Shown here one piece after another: positions 23,066-34,260 of a stretch of 64,000 nucleotides of DNA (position 1 is the first letter of the stretch; each line of letters begins with the position of its first letter). The position numbers were made by a program, and so were the translations under genes. Source of the stretch: Blasia pusilla (lineage: Eukaryota; Marchantiophyta; Marchantiopsida; Blasiales); the NCBI GenBank assembly GCA_050084515.1, contig CM114272.1, positions 45,942,001 to 46,006,000 on the forward strand, given 5' to 3'. A model generated the notes under the pieces. That model ran no database searches. It was not told the origin of the DNA and was given only the letters and a program-made list of their open reading frames with translations.

Positions 23066-24384
23066 CAGTCCTAGCTATGCTCCAGTAACGGCTCCAAACT
23101 AGTGGCGCTAGCTCCTCCACACTAGCGGCACCCCAAACCTTTCCAACCTTTGACTGAGGGAAAGTTGACCACTTAACCTCTTCCTTGCCTGAACCACGTT
23201 CACCAACAAGGGAATTCGGAACTTCAGTTCCGATTGAATGAAGAGCTCCCCTCCTCACTCCTCACTTTCCAAACAAGGGCTATCAGAACTTAAGTTTTGA
23301 TGCCTCGCACAACAGCTCCAGCATTGCTCTCTTGCCCTTTCCACACCGGTGATCTCCTCATCTGAGGGAATCTATGCGGCTTCAAGGAATATTTTTTGAA
23401 TCTTTGTCAAATTAGCTCTATTTCCGGTCTCGTTTTCACACTCAAACTCAATTTTTCACGAGCTTTCGAATGGTGAATTCAAATCTCATAAAATCTTGCA
23501 CAATCAAACACCATTGTGCCTTCATTACATTTGCTTCTTGCTTGATTTTCCTCCTGATCAACATTCATCCGATATGGTCCAGAATCAATCACACCTCACT
23601 CAAAATCAGCAATGAAGTGCCCACGCAGTTGCTGACTTGCCCACACTCAATCAAGTCACGATTGACATTGATTTCCTCACTAAAATTGTTGTAGGAACTC
23701 CGTCCCTACAATCTGATCCTTAATTTCTCCACTCTTGAGCAACTCCACCAAGATTGAGAAGCCTCCCTCTCTTCAAATCTGTCGCATTGCACAGATTTCT
23801 CAATTTTTAACATCTCGCTTTGATTTCAACAATTCTTCTGCCCCATGTCCTCCCGCATGGTCAGGATACACTAGAGAGAAATTATACACAAGGATTCCCA
23901 AAATGTGTGATCTCGTCATTGATCACTCCTAGCCCACTCTTCAAGAGAGAATTCAAGTTCAATACATGCAAGCTGCGCTGTATCACGGATCCCAACAAGG
24001 GTCTGCAATCCTAAGGAGATGAGCTCCACATAAGCTTCATCCGAGTTATACCCCCGTGGGAACCTCCATGGGTGACCTGTACACACAGGTCACCTCCCTC
24101 CTAGCAGGTCACTACCAAACCTGTAGTACACACATACTAGCTCCCTAACAACTACACATGTGGTCCCCTCATAAGACCAACAACCAACTAACCCATGACC
24201 CTATAGGTCCAAGTGGAGCCATACATGGCTGGGAAGGTCAACCTCTCCAAGGTTGCCACTCCTCATAAAGGGAAGGATGACCTACACTCATAGGTCACCA
24301 CCTAAGAGCATGTCACATATGACCTCTCAAAATAGGGAAGTACAAGACCCCTCTAAGGCCTCAATACTATCTCGCCCTACGCCT
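23066..24384. other. Intergenic stretch, nothing recognised
   Basis: No conserved coding frame. Between 24060 and 24330 the word AGGTCACC and its complement recur several times (for example GTGACCTGTACACACAGGTCAC), which may be remnants of an unknown repeat. Confidence 0.4.
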
Positions 24385-24783
24385 CATCTACCATGACAGG
24401 GAAAATATGGAGGGTGGTGGAGAAGATGTAGCACAACACAATGAGTAGAGTTTGGGTGAATCCTCATTGTGTTCTAGTGAATGGCCAAAACAGTAGGACA
24501 TTCAACATCCAGCAAGGAGTGGATCAAGGATGCCCGCTCTCCCCCACCCTCTTCAACATTTTTGTGAATTCCCTATTGGAAGAAATGGAGGATAGTGGAC
24601 TAGGCATACAAGTGGGCAACAACTATGTTGTTGCCCTCATGTTTGCTGATGAATTTGGTGGCCTAGAGGAAACAGGAGAGAAAATCCAAGAGATGATATC
24701 ATTGACCAAAATCTTGTGTGACATGTGGGGCATGGAGGCAAATGTACTGAAGTGCAGTGTGATGATTTTCAATGGTGTCACGA
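24385..24783 (+). pseudogene. LINE reverse transcriptase, left half
   Basis: Reading GKIWRVVEKM, then FNIQQGVDQGCPLSPTLFN, NSLLEEMED, VALMFADEFGGL and EANVLKCSVMIFNG gives the palm motifs of a non-LTR reverse transcriptase; FADE replaces the usual FADD. It stops at the point where the Ty3 LTR begins. The thumb region continues 19.3 kb away at 44103. Confidence 0.85.
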
Positions 24784-24784
24784 T

Positions 24785-25265
24785 TGTTAGGATAGATCGG
24801 TGGGATCTAGCAGAGAGTGTGCATGAGTAGTGGAGGACAGACCCATGAGGTTGAGGATGACCTGTTGAGGCCTCGAGAAACCTGAGAGAGCAGGTTTCCC
24901 CTTCGTTTCGGCTCATTTGGAGCCATATAGAGAAACTTACTATTTTGGGTAAGTTTCCATATTGGGGATTGTTGACTTTCCACTTTGGAAAGTGGACCTT
25001 GATCTGCTACAGCAGATCAAGAGCAAAGGGGGTGACCTGCGAGCATGGGTTATTGTTGAGAGGGCTTGGGAGAGGGAAGGGGGTATACCTCCAAGAGATA
25101 GAGAGAGCTTAAGAGCTCATTCTCTCTTTGTTGAACCTCTTGGCATAAGGCGTCGTAACTATGGTCCCTTGGCTTGTGAGTGTAACCCAAGACATGAGAG
25201 AGAGTGCACACCTTTGAGAGCTATGGTGTGAGATGGTGTAGAGAGAGATTGGATCTTACTTTACA
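24785..25265 (+). repeat. 5' LTR of the DNMT-PHD Ty3 element
   Basis: It starts TGTTAGGATAGATCG and ends near GGATCTTACTTTACA. It is similar over its length to 43473-43976 and, inverted, to 45341-45892. It contains an internal CT/GA-rich stretch. No clear primer binding site follows. Confidence 0.8.
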
Positions 25266-26190
25266 AAGAGAAATTGAGAGAATGAGAGAACGAGAGAGTG
25301 AGAGAGCTTCATGGGGGAGCTCACTAGTCACTCGCTATTTTTGCAGGTTGGAGACGGTGTTCCCCATTTAGCAGCTCAAGCGAGTGCTTACCGGAGCAAG
25401 GTTTGCTTTGATTGTTCTTTGCATTTGCCGATTTTTGGTGTAGAAGAGTGGCGCGCGGAAGCGCTACCCAATTTATGATAGGGATTGATTATGGGGATGG
25501 ATTGCCCCATGTTAGCGCTCTTATGAGCACCATGTAGCTTGCTGATTTTTATTTTTATAGGTTTACCATTTTAGTTGGGAGAAATCAGCGCGGAAGCGTT
25601 GCCAAATTTTGTGTAGGAGAAAGAGACATTGGGTTTTACGACAATCCCTGTCAATTTTTACTGGAATGTCCAATTCTAAATATTTTTTGACGCTGTCGTA
25701 GACCCTAAAGCTATGCATGTTGTGCAACAAACAATGCATAATTTGGAGTTGGGAGTAAAAAGTTATGGTCAATCTTACAAAACTACCATTGCTAGGCAAT
25801 TTTTAGGGTTAAATTGTTCAAACCCTAAACCAGCCGCCACGCTGGCGGTGGCCGTCTTCATCATAATCACCATCAACGGTCTGATGTCAATGGTCAACCA
25901 TCACCGTCACCGGTCGGCTGTCACCATCAACAATCGACTGTCAGCGTCAATGGTCCACCGTCCGTTGTCCACCCTTTGGTTGCCATTGCCGCCATTACGG
26001 AGTGGAGGGTCTATCGTGACGTTTGTTGATTCTTTGACTTGCGTCGCCACCACGTACTTTGTTTTGGCCACCACCATCATCACAATTTTGTCATCAACCA
26101 GTGATGGCAGACGACCTCCGGTTATGGTGTTTGAGTTTTGATTTCATGTTGTTGTGTTGTGATTAGTAGCCGCTCGACGACAATTGAGTA
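25266..26190 (+). other. Leader region of the Ty3 element before the MULE insertion
   Basis: Non-coding, apart from one 142-residue open frame of low complexity (25713-26141). It contains an imperfect direct repeat, GCGCGGAAGCG, at about 25452 and 25588. The leader continues after the MULE at 34868. Confidence 0.5.
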
Positions 26191-26200
26191 CCATGTCGTG
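26191..26200. repeat. Target-site duplication, left copy (CCATGTCGTG)
   Basis: Identical to 34858-34867. Ten bases is within the 8-11 typical of Mutator-like transposition. The element terminus GAGGTGCGGTAAGAGG starts at the next base. Confidence 0.9.
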
Positions 26201-26599
26201 GAGGTGCGGTAAGAGGAGAGGAAGAGAGGAAGAGAGGAGAGAGGAGAGAGGAAACTACCTTCAACCGAAATAGATACTTTCTTTTGAAGAGAGTTTCCGT
26301 TGGGTTGAAGAGAGGAAACTTTTTGTGTGAATTTTTTTGCAATTTATTGTTCATTTATTAAACAATCCCACAATTTTTTTTCCTCTTCCATATTTTGGCA
26401 ACCCCTGTGAGTCCGACGAGTTGCAAATTGCACAAAATTTACAAAACTGAAAAATCAGTGGAATCATAAGTGTGGAACCAATCACTTTTTCCATCCAAGG
26501 TCTGGAAAAAATCTATCATTTGCCCCGGGCTGAATAGAGTTCAAGCTCACAGTGAAGGTTGAGAAAAAAATAAAAGTAAAATCTAAAACCTCATTTTTC

Positions 26600-29500
26600 A
26601 TCCTCAAAGTGGTTTGTTTAAAATACTTGAACTTCTTTGAGGGATGGTGGTTGGTGGATTCCTACTCCTACCTCCGACTCTCTTAAAACTACCAAAGCAA
26701 CACATAGTACATGTGCTTACAAGGGAAATACCTTTTGCCACTTGTCTCTCTTTGGACAAAGTCATCACAAGAACATGTGGGAAAGCAACAGATGTGCACC
26801 ACATACACCCCTGTGACACTTGAATTTACAATGTTGTTCCTGACCCAATACATCCTTCCTATTCCATTGCCACTCAGGACATCTTTCGTGGCGATGATCT
26901 CCATTTTTGCCTCCCAAGCTGCTGCAATTCGTTTTGCTCTCTCCACCGTTGGCCTACACATTCTATTTCTCTTCACCCCATTTCTAGACTCAAACAGAAA
27001 TAATGGATTGAGATCATCCACCTTCTCCGGGTACATGTCGACATCAATCTTGGGTTGAATACGAAATGCGAAGGTCTCTGTAATGCGAACATGCTCCGAA
27101 CTTCCCCCGTCTACGAGTCTGAAACCGACACTTGTAAGATTGTCCACTTCGTCTTGAGTGCAGTTCGTGCCTGCGGCGATGGGCCAAATCGTGGGGGTAT
27201 TCTCGGGAGCTCCAATGGCAGTCGGATAAGACTTCCGGAAAGCGCAAGATTCATTTGGGCAGAAGAAGTACTTCAATTGATCCCCGGTCCTCGTGAAACG
27301 ATCAAAGGTTTTGAGTCCCCAAAACCCAAGCGGTGGTCGTCGATCCTTGTACAGATTCTTATTTAGGAAAGTGCCGCATGCTCTCCTAATGCCATCGATC
27401 CTGCCGCCTGCAGGTGGGTCCACGCCCTGGTTGCTCCGAGATATATGCCACCGTTTTAGGTTGCAATCCACCTCCATTACCGGAATCTCATATTGTTGAA
27501 CCACCCGGTGGATGGGATGTTGCGAACTTCCAAAGAACGGAGGGCTTTTGAAATAAAACATTCACTGATTTTGGAGAAGTAACTCCATCACGGATTTGGG
27601 ACGGGTCCGGGGTCCCTGAATACCTGGGCGGTGTAATTTCCTCATCCAAATCAATCACCGGATTTGTTCCTCGATGCTGCCTCTTCACCGCCTGAAGTCA
27701 AGATACTTATCTGGTCTCCACGAGTCTCGCTCGGATCGCTCCACCACCATCTCAGATGGGGACGTCTTGAAACCGCCCACGAATATCCCCACCTATGTGT
27801 ACGTCTTGCTCGAGTGGAGTTCCAGCTACGCACCGGTTGAAGGCTTCGACATACAATTTTTCATCACCAGATCTCACAGCCGCCCTGACATAGAGCTCGT
27901 AGATCGACGGCCCTTTTCCTTTTGTTATGCCTTTTGTGAGGAAGATATGGGATGCTGCAGACTGTAGCATTGCTCTTGCCTGGTCTTGTTGGCATGCCTC
28001 CACAAGTGAAATTCGTTGGCATGCTTGTGACGACCTCCAAGAGGAATGAACAGTTTCTGCTCCACTTGTGTTGGGGCAGAGGGCATTTTCATGAACGTTC
28101 AATCCCTGCAACGACGGCAATGTTAGAAGGGAACGAAAATAACCCAGGAGTCAAAGAAATAAGTGACCTATCGGAACCAAACGGGTTGCAGGCTCGAGGC
28201 ATCCCATGAACGACTCTGCGACCCGTCGGGTCCCGACGTGTTGTAACCTTAAACCCACCTACATCAACCCGTCGGAACCCGACGGGTTGCAAGGCCGAGG
28301 CATCCCATGAACGACTCTGTGACCCGTCGGGTCCCGACGGGTTGTACACTCGGGACGACACCAAACATCTGGATGCAACCCGTCGGTTTCCGTCGGGTTG
28401 CACACTCGGGCAACCCGTCGGTTTCCGTCGAGTTGCACACTCGGGCAACCCGTCGGTTTTCGTCCGGTTGCACACTCGGGCAACCCGTCGCATCCGACAA
28501 CTTGCTTGGTTTCTTGGGTTTGAAATCCATATAATTCCCACGCTTCTCACCCTGAGCTACAACTTTACAAACAATTCTCAGCGTGAGCTTGACAAGACAA
28601 AATAGTGAACTCACCTACCGCATGAAGTTTCCCCATTGTCTCATGCTTACAGTCCACCAACTCAACCAAGAGCACAACTCTTTGTACTTCCCCTCAATTG
28701 CATGCTTCCTCCACCACCCATGAAGTTCTTCTGGCAGTCCATGGCCTGCTTCAAGGTTTTTCTGTCCTTGCAGCGTTGGAGTAGAGTGACATGCTCTGTC
28801 CTCTTATTCTCCTTGATGCAAGATTTGGTGTACCGGGTCACAGACTGTTGCAAATGGAAAGCATCCGACCTTTCCCTCTCCGGTTGAACCTCTCCACCCC
28901 ATAACACTTCCCGGATAGCAATCCACCCAGGTTGTGCATTGTCCGCCATGAACCCATAAATTTCCGGAGGTGGCCTTTTGTTTTCCTTCACCACCTCCAA
29001 AAAGAGTAACCAGCACATCTTCAAACTGCCAACGTCTTCTGCCTTTACTTCACACACAAATATAGTTTTAAGTCCCTTCTCCACATGGTCATAAACGTGA
29101 GCACCCATCGTCAACCATCCGCTCAAAGACTCTGAGCAAATATCAACGCCGACCAGCTCCGTAAAGATCTTCCCCTTCCCTCATTCGATCTATAAGATCG
29201 AGGCCACTCGAGGGACCTGTGGTTGACATTTTGAAGACATAGGCCCTGGATCCCTCGCCTCCTTGGCCCATGAACTGCCATCTCTGAATGAATGGAAATC
29301 TGGAGTTGGCCTTGATTCTAGCGATGGCATCCATTTCGGCCGTCTTTCCATCCGTAACTCGATCGACGCAAACAAATTCGGAAGCATTCGGGATCAGCGA
29401 GAAATGCGAGATTTTTCCGAGTTGTTTCTCCTCAACGCCGTGATCTCGCCTCGCCCGGGATTCCAAGCAATTGTTCACAAATTTGTGATGCCGTTGTGAG

Positions 29501-30617
29501 CTTGATCACCCCGGGCTTTGAACCCGGAGAGTTTCTGAAGACCTCGGCTACTTTCTTTGCCACATCCTCCTTGATGTGTCTTTGAATTGCATCGGTCACA
29601 GGATGAGTGTGGGAGCCAACATGAACTGCCAGCCTTGTATACTCTGACGTGGAGCCCAAGTCATGGACAATGAAAAATATGTATGCACGACACGCTCCAA
29701 CGCAAAAGGGCGATGCCTGACAATGAGGACATCGATGGCCTCTCGGCGGTATTGTGGCACCCACCTCGTATGGAGTTTCTGCATTCTTGGGGGGGAATTG
29801 CGTTGTATTGACTCGCCCGTTGCGCTCTAGATACGGGCATGCTGGACTTCTACACTCCAAGGCTCCCACGCATTGGCGGCGGGAGACAATCCAAGGACCA
29901 TCTGGGATGGAAGCACTGGTCCGTTGAAGCCTCCACCATTGATGACAATCAGACTTTCTGTCCATATCCTTCAGGCGTCCTCCATCCTTCTTTTGAGCAG
30001 GAGCAGCAAGTGGAGGCAACTCAAAAATGCACTTACCATCGTACGTGGACGGTAGCTCGTCAACAAGAATGTGCTTGAACATTTTCAAGGGCAGAGACAA
30101 AAGCAAACTATTGCCTGATACTCGCAAGAGGAACGAGTAGGCGGACACAGGGCCCGATTGGTCTCCGACAGATCCACTGAGGTTGATAACATCCGGAATC
30201 TCTTCAGGAAGAACAACATTGTTACGAGTGTGCGAAGTTGGAGTCAAAGCCGGATCTGCAGAGCTTGGAGTTGCAAACGTAGAGCTCGGAGCACTAGGAA
30301 ATTCTAGACCGTCTACTTGGGAAACAGACGAATTCAAGGGCAGGCAGTAAACTCTGTATTGACCATTTGCTACAGGTAGGAGATTCCATACTTTACGGTC
30401 TGAGGTCACTGGCTGGACCGTCTCACCTATTATGTCTTCCGTACCTTCCACCCTAACATCTTTGGATACAAAGATGGTTCCAATTTGAAGAAGAAATCGA
30501 GCAGCAGTAAAATTTTTCATCCATCGCTACGAAAGACTCACGAGCTTGGGGTCGAATGATTTCTGATTGAGGAAGGGCCGATGATGCGCCACAAGTGAGC
30601 TTAACATAATTATCCAT
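26600..30617 (-). pseudogene. MULE transposase, copy III (best preserved)
   Basis: The start MDNYVKLTCG is at 30617. A frameshift near residue 40 leads into a 362-residue open frame (30520-29432). That frame holds a Cys/His-rich region (CVGALECRSPACPY, CPHCQASPFCVGAC, then VGSHTHPV) like the WRKY-GCM1/FLYWCH fingers found in Mutator transposases. The next exon, 29126-28612, holds LTMGAHVYD and YGFMADNAQPGWIAI, fitting the first and second acidic blocks of a MULE DDE domain. The intron is 28611-28110 (GTGAGT to TTGCAG). The C-terminal exon has a 290-residue open frame (27561-26689) ending in a complete SWIM finger, CSCDDF...FPCKHMYY. Transposase would cut and move the element. At least two frameshifts are present. 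Confidence 0.8.
28170..28506 (-). repeat. Palindrome cluster 7, inside transposase intron of copy III
   Basis: Eight palindromes. The last four start at 28376, 28411, 28446 and 28481, exactly 35 bases apart, and share the spacer ACACTCGGG. This is a recent tandem amplification of palindrome plus spacer. Confidence 0.92.
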
Positions 30618-30676
30618 TCCAAGAAAATTCCTACGGGAGGAGACTGAGAATGAGAATGAAAATGAGAATGAGAATA

Positions 30677-30687
30677 TTTAATTTATA
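30677..30687 (-). promoter_or_regulatory. TATA box of transposase gene, copy III
   Basis: On the minus strand TATAAATTAAA lies about 60 bases upstream of the MDNYVK start codon (30617), with the GAGAAT repeat between. In copy II the equivalent site is mutated (CTCTAAATTAAA). Confidence 0.5.
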
Positions 30688-30844
30688 GTGAATAGGAAAC
30701 AGATACTCCTGACAGATTTTTACTGACAAGATGAATTCGGTGGGGGACATTGTCTGACACAATGGATCCAATTCTGTAACACATTCAATTCTGTTGCAAT
30801 ATGTTACCGGATTTGGGAAGCAGAGGGTTGCGCATCACACTTGG

Positions 30845-31560
30845 AACCCGTCGGAGTCCTGGTAACTCAGAAATTACACGAAGCTTACCGAAGCCTGCAC
30901 CCCGTCCGCATCGGACGGGTTGCACGCTTCTGCTAAACATTGTCGAAGCGAGCAACCCGTCGCTCTCCGACGATTTGCTGGGATACCGCTCCTTCTTGCT
31001 CGAAGATGCCGGAGGCGTGCAAACCGTCTGTTCCCAACGAGTTCCGCGGGTGCCTCGCCTTTTAGCCCAAAGACGGCGAGGCGTGCAACCCGTCGCCGTC
31101 CAACGGGTTGCGCAAGGGCCTCGCCTTGTGGTGCAGCCAGCCAGACTCCGACGACTTGCACGGGAAGCCATCGTTCCTAACCCTTCATGAGGGAAGCGTG
31201 CAACCCAACAGTCTCCGACGGATTGCCCAAAATACGTCCCGTTCCCGTCCCAAACACGGCGGAGGCGCGCAACATGTCGATCTCCGACGGCTTGCGCGGG
31301 TACCTCGCGTTGTTTTCCGAAGACGACGGAGGCGCTCAACCCGTCGGTCTCCGACGGGTTGCTCGCGTACGTGGCGACGTTCGCAGGATGGCTAAGGCGC
31401 GCAACATGTCGATCTCCGACGGGTTGCGCGGGTACCTCGCGTTCTTTTCCGAAGACGACGGAGGCGCTCAACCCGTCGGTCTCCGACGGGTTGCTCGCGC
31501 ACGAGGCGACGTACCCAGGATGGCGGAGCCGCGCAACCTGTCAGACTCCGACGGGTTGCG
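30845..31560. repeat. Palindrome cluster 8, between divergent promoters
   Basis: Twelve palindromes. The last five start at 31270, 31337, 31402, 31469 and 31534, which is two rounds of a 132-base unit. The region is CpG-rich, and several copies are perfect (31337, 31469). Confidence 0.92.
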
Positions 31561-31648
31561 ATTTTTCACGTCCGGACTTCCGTAACATCCAGCACGTCGC
31601 CGTCGAAAGGACGACGGGACCCAACGGTCAGCCCAACGGCTAGAAAAG

Positions 31649-31656
31649 TATAAATA
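31649..31656 (+). promoter_or_regulatory. TATA box of cargo gene beta
   Basis: TATAAATA lies 90 bases downstream of the last palindrome and about 280 bases before the first cargo start codon (31930). Confidence 0.5.
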
Positions 31657-31929
31657 GGGCAGAAATCGCTCATTTCCGGTTTCTCATTTCGTGATCTTCA
31701 TTCCTCACTCTTCACTCTCCCGCGCACCAGCTGATCAGATACGAAGGGGCATTTCACGGGGCGACACATCCCGAGTCGATAGGAGGGAACGAGAGCGAGA
31801 CGGTTCGACCGAGCGATATCAGGACGATTTGAGCTAACCATCAAGGCGAGACGAGCTCCCATCTCGACATCAGCAAGGCAACTGATCAAGGGATTCGTCG
31901 TGGACATAGGTGGAGGCATTTCCGGCAAA

Positions 31930-33848
31930 ATGACGAGGAAAAAAACACAAGCCAACAAGTCTGGGAGCTTCACTCCCAAGTCCATTAGGACTCTGCGCCG
32001 CCTTCTCCCGGCCTCGTTCGGCGAATGAAATTAGGCAGCAGGAAATCGAGGAGCGGGAAAGGGAAGCGGAGATGCACAACCAAGTGCTTCTGGCGAGACG
32101 TGTTCAAGCAGCGCTAGATAAACAGAATGAAGAGGCCGAGACGTCGCAGGCCTTGAAGAAAAGGATCGCAGACGAAACGAGAGAAAAGAAGCGTCCGGAC
32201 GCGTTGGTGAGGAGGGCAGAACCCGGACTCCGACGGGTTGATATGGGGAAAAATAGCTTCGAGGCAAGCAACCCGTCGGACTCCGACGGGTTGCTTTGGG
32301 GAAAAAACCTTCTAAACCTGCAGTCACTCGAGCAACTCGTCGGAGTCCGATGAGTTGCATTCTTAAAAAAACAACCTCACAAGGCGGCCTATCGAGCAAC
32401 CCGTCGGACTCCGACGGTTTGCTTTGGGCCAAAAACTAGTTAAACCTATGTTCAATCAAACAAGTCGTCGGAGTCCGACGAGTTGCAATCTTAAAAAAAC
32501 ATCCGAAAAAGCGTGCAATCCAGCAACCCGTCGGACTCCGACGGGTTGCATCATTTAGCTTGTTGCTAGAATCCGACCCTAAGCTGTGACGACCCGTCGG
32601 AGTCCGACGGGTTGCAGGAACCCATGTAATTTCCTAACGGGTTGAGTTTGGATGTGCAGGATTGTATCGGAGGGGAATGTCACCCACCATTGGATCCAGG
32701 ACTGCGATCGGGTGAGGAAGGTGCTTACGACGCACCCGGGAGAGTACAGGGGGTTCTTGGGCGATGCCCTCGTCAATCAGATGCTTGCAAAGGGTGCTTA
32801 GATTAAGAAGAAAACTTGGGCAAACAAGTTTATTTCTCAAGATGCAGCCGTAACCATCCTTTGCTGGTCGAAGATACAGGCCACGAAGAAAAGCGCCTTT
32901 GCAGACCGAGCCGGAGCGGAGGGAGAAGGTATCTCGCGTCTGAGCGCGCCAAATTCATCCAAGCCAGATCGCTGCAACGAAATACACGGCGAGCAAGATG
33001 CAGCGATATATCAGCATTCTCAACCCCGAACTTGGTCCGGAGTTCTACAAGGAGCTCAAGGCGATTATCAAGCGTCAGCAGAAGAGGGATGAAGATCCGC
33101 ATGGTCGGATTGGGGAGAAAGTGTTGTTGGATCGCGTGCATCGTTTTGCGTTATCCGGGATTAGCGAGTTCATGAGGATACAAATGATGAAAATATTTTT
33201 TCGATCGATGGTGGTGCTTGTAAATGTTTGCTGATCATTTTGTCTTTTCGAATGTGATCGTCTATGTACTCCACGGTCTTCTACTTTGCAACCCGTCAGA
33301 TTTCTCCTGCTTGCAATTTTCACTCTATGACCACTGCAACCCGTCGGATTTCTCCTCCTTGCAACTTTTTGCTTTTTGACCACTGGACCCTTTTTACCAC
33401 CTCTAGGCAACCTGTCTGATTCCGACAGTTGCCGATCGACCCTTTCGGATCAGCGATCTGGCGGGCTTCTTCCTTGGCACCTTCCCGCAACTCGTAAAGG
33501 CGGCGAGGCTTCTTTTCTTCTCTCAGACGTGTTGATTCCTTCTACCTGTGCGGTTGCCATAGTGGTATTATCGGGACGGAGCGGATATTGATCTTTGGAT
33601 GGGTGTCACATTGCAGAGCGTACAAGGTATACTGCCGAGGAAGGCGGTGGGACTCAAGACAGGTTACATGGGACCGTTATGGTGTACCTAGGGGGGGGCC
33701 AAGGCTCTCAAATTCGCCAACATTTTCGATCCCCGTCTACAATCGGCCAGAGGAGCCACTTGAATCCCAGGACATTCCTTTGGTACTGTCACCGAGGAGA
33801 GTTAGGAGTAAATTTGTAGATGACGAGGCTGAAGAAATCATAGACTAG
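31930..33848 (+). pseudogene. MULE cargo gene beta, internally deleted relative of alpha
   Basis: The start codon at 31930 opens MTRKKTQANKSGSF. A frameshift near 32025 leads into a charged heptad-rich stretch (EIRQQEIEEREREAEMHNQ, then RVQAALDKQNEEAE), a likely coiled coil. The exon ends at GCGTTG|GTGAGG (32206). After the palindrome-filled intron (acceptor GTGCAG, exon start 32660) comes IVSEGNVTHHWIQDCDR, homologous to the alpha exon at 10562. The ParB-like and methyltransferase exons of alpha are absent. The C-terminal block (RRWDSRQVTWDRYGVPRG, RRVRSKFVDDEAEEII) is at 33590-33848. The full gene therefore seems to be coiled coil, ParB-like, unknown domain, methyltransferase, C-terminal block. 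Confidence 0.55.
32220..32612 (+). repeat. Palindrome cluster 9, in cargo intron 32207-32659
   Basis: Seven palindromes spaced about 63-66 bases apart, six centred on GACTC or GAGTC. The copies near 32269 and 32524 match the consensus arms fully. This is the best-conserved cluster in the window. Confidence 0.93.
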
Positions 33849-34260
33849 GTGAAATGTACATTTCCGAGGTTCCTTCGGAGGTAATAAAGGACGAGATTTT
33901 TTCAACCCATAATGGTGTTTGTAAAAGTTTTCTGGAATATGTTTTTGGACTTGTGGATTGTGTTCTTTTAGCTACTCAGAATTACAATTCTGCAACCCGT
34001 ATGATTCCGACTTTTTGCTTTTTGCCCACTGCAAATTTTTAACCACTTCCAGGCAACCTCTCGGATTCCGACAGGTTGACTGCTTGAGTGATCGGACTCT
34101 ATCCCGGTGAGACCAACTTCTGACGCATTTTGGCGGGCTTCTTGACTTTTGGCTCGTTCCCCTTCATTCGTCGAACCAGTTGTAGGCTTCTTTTCTTGTC
34201 TAAGATGTGCAAGATTCCTACTACCTGTCGGATTGCCATTTCGGATTCCCAACCCGTTAG
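33288..34260 (+). repeat. Palindrome cluster 10, decayed, around the beta 3' block
   Basis: About five damaged copies (33289, 33338, 33410, 33992, 34052). The first two keep only the left arm (CAACCCGTC) followed by TTTCTCCT. Nothing else is recognised between 33850 and 34785. Confidence 0.7.

Noticed and set aside
24060-24330. Repeated AGGTCACC words as a regulatory array
   Set aside because: Spacing and orientation are irregular and no gene starts nearby; more likely remnants of an unknown repeat.
24779-24783. CACGA as a firm target duplication of the DNMT-PHD Ty3
   Set aside because: The right copy (44098-44102) lies within the 129-base repeat that is also found before the LTR, so it may be element sequence.
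25446-25612. tRNA gene in the Ty3 leader
   Set aside because: Only a D-arm-like stretch is present; there is no anticodon arm, T-loop or acceptor pairing.
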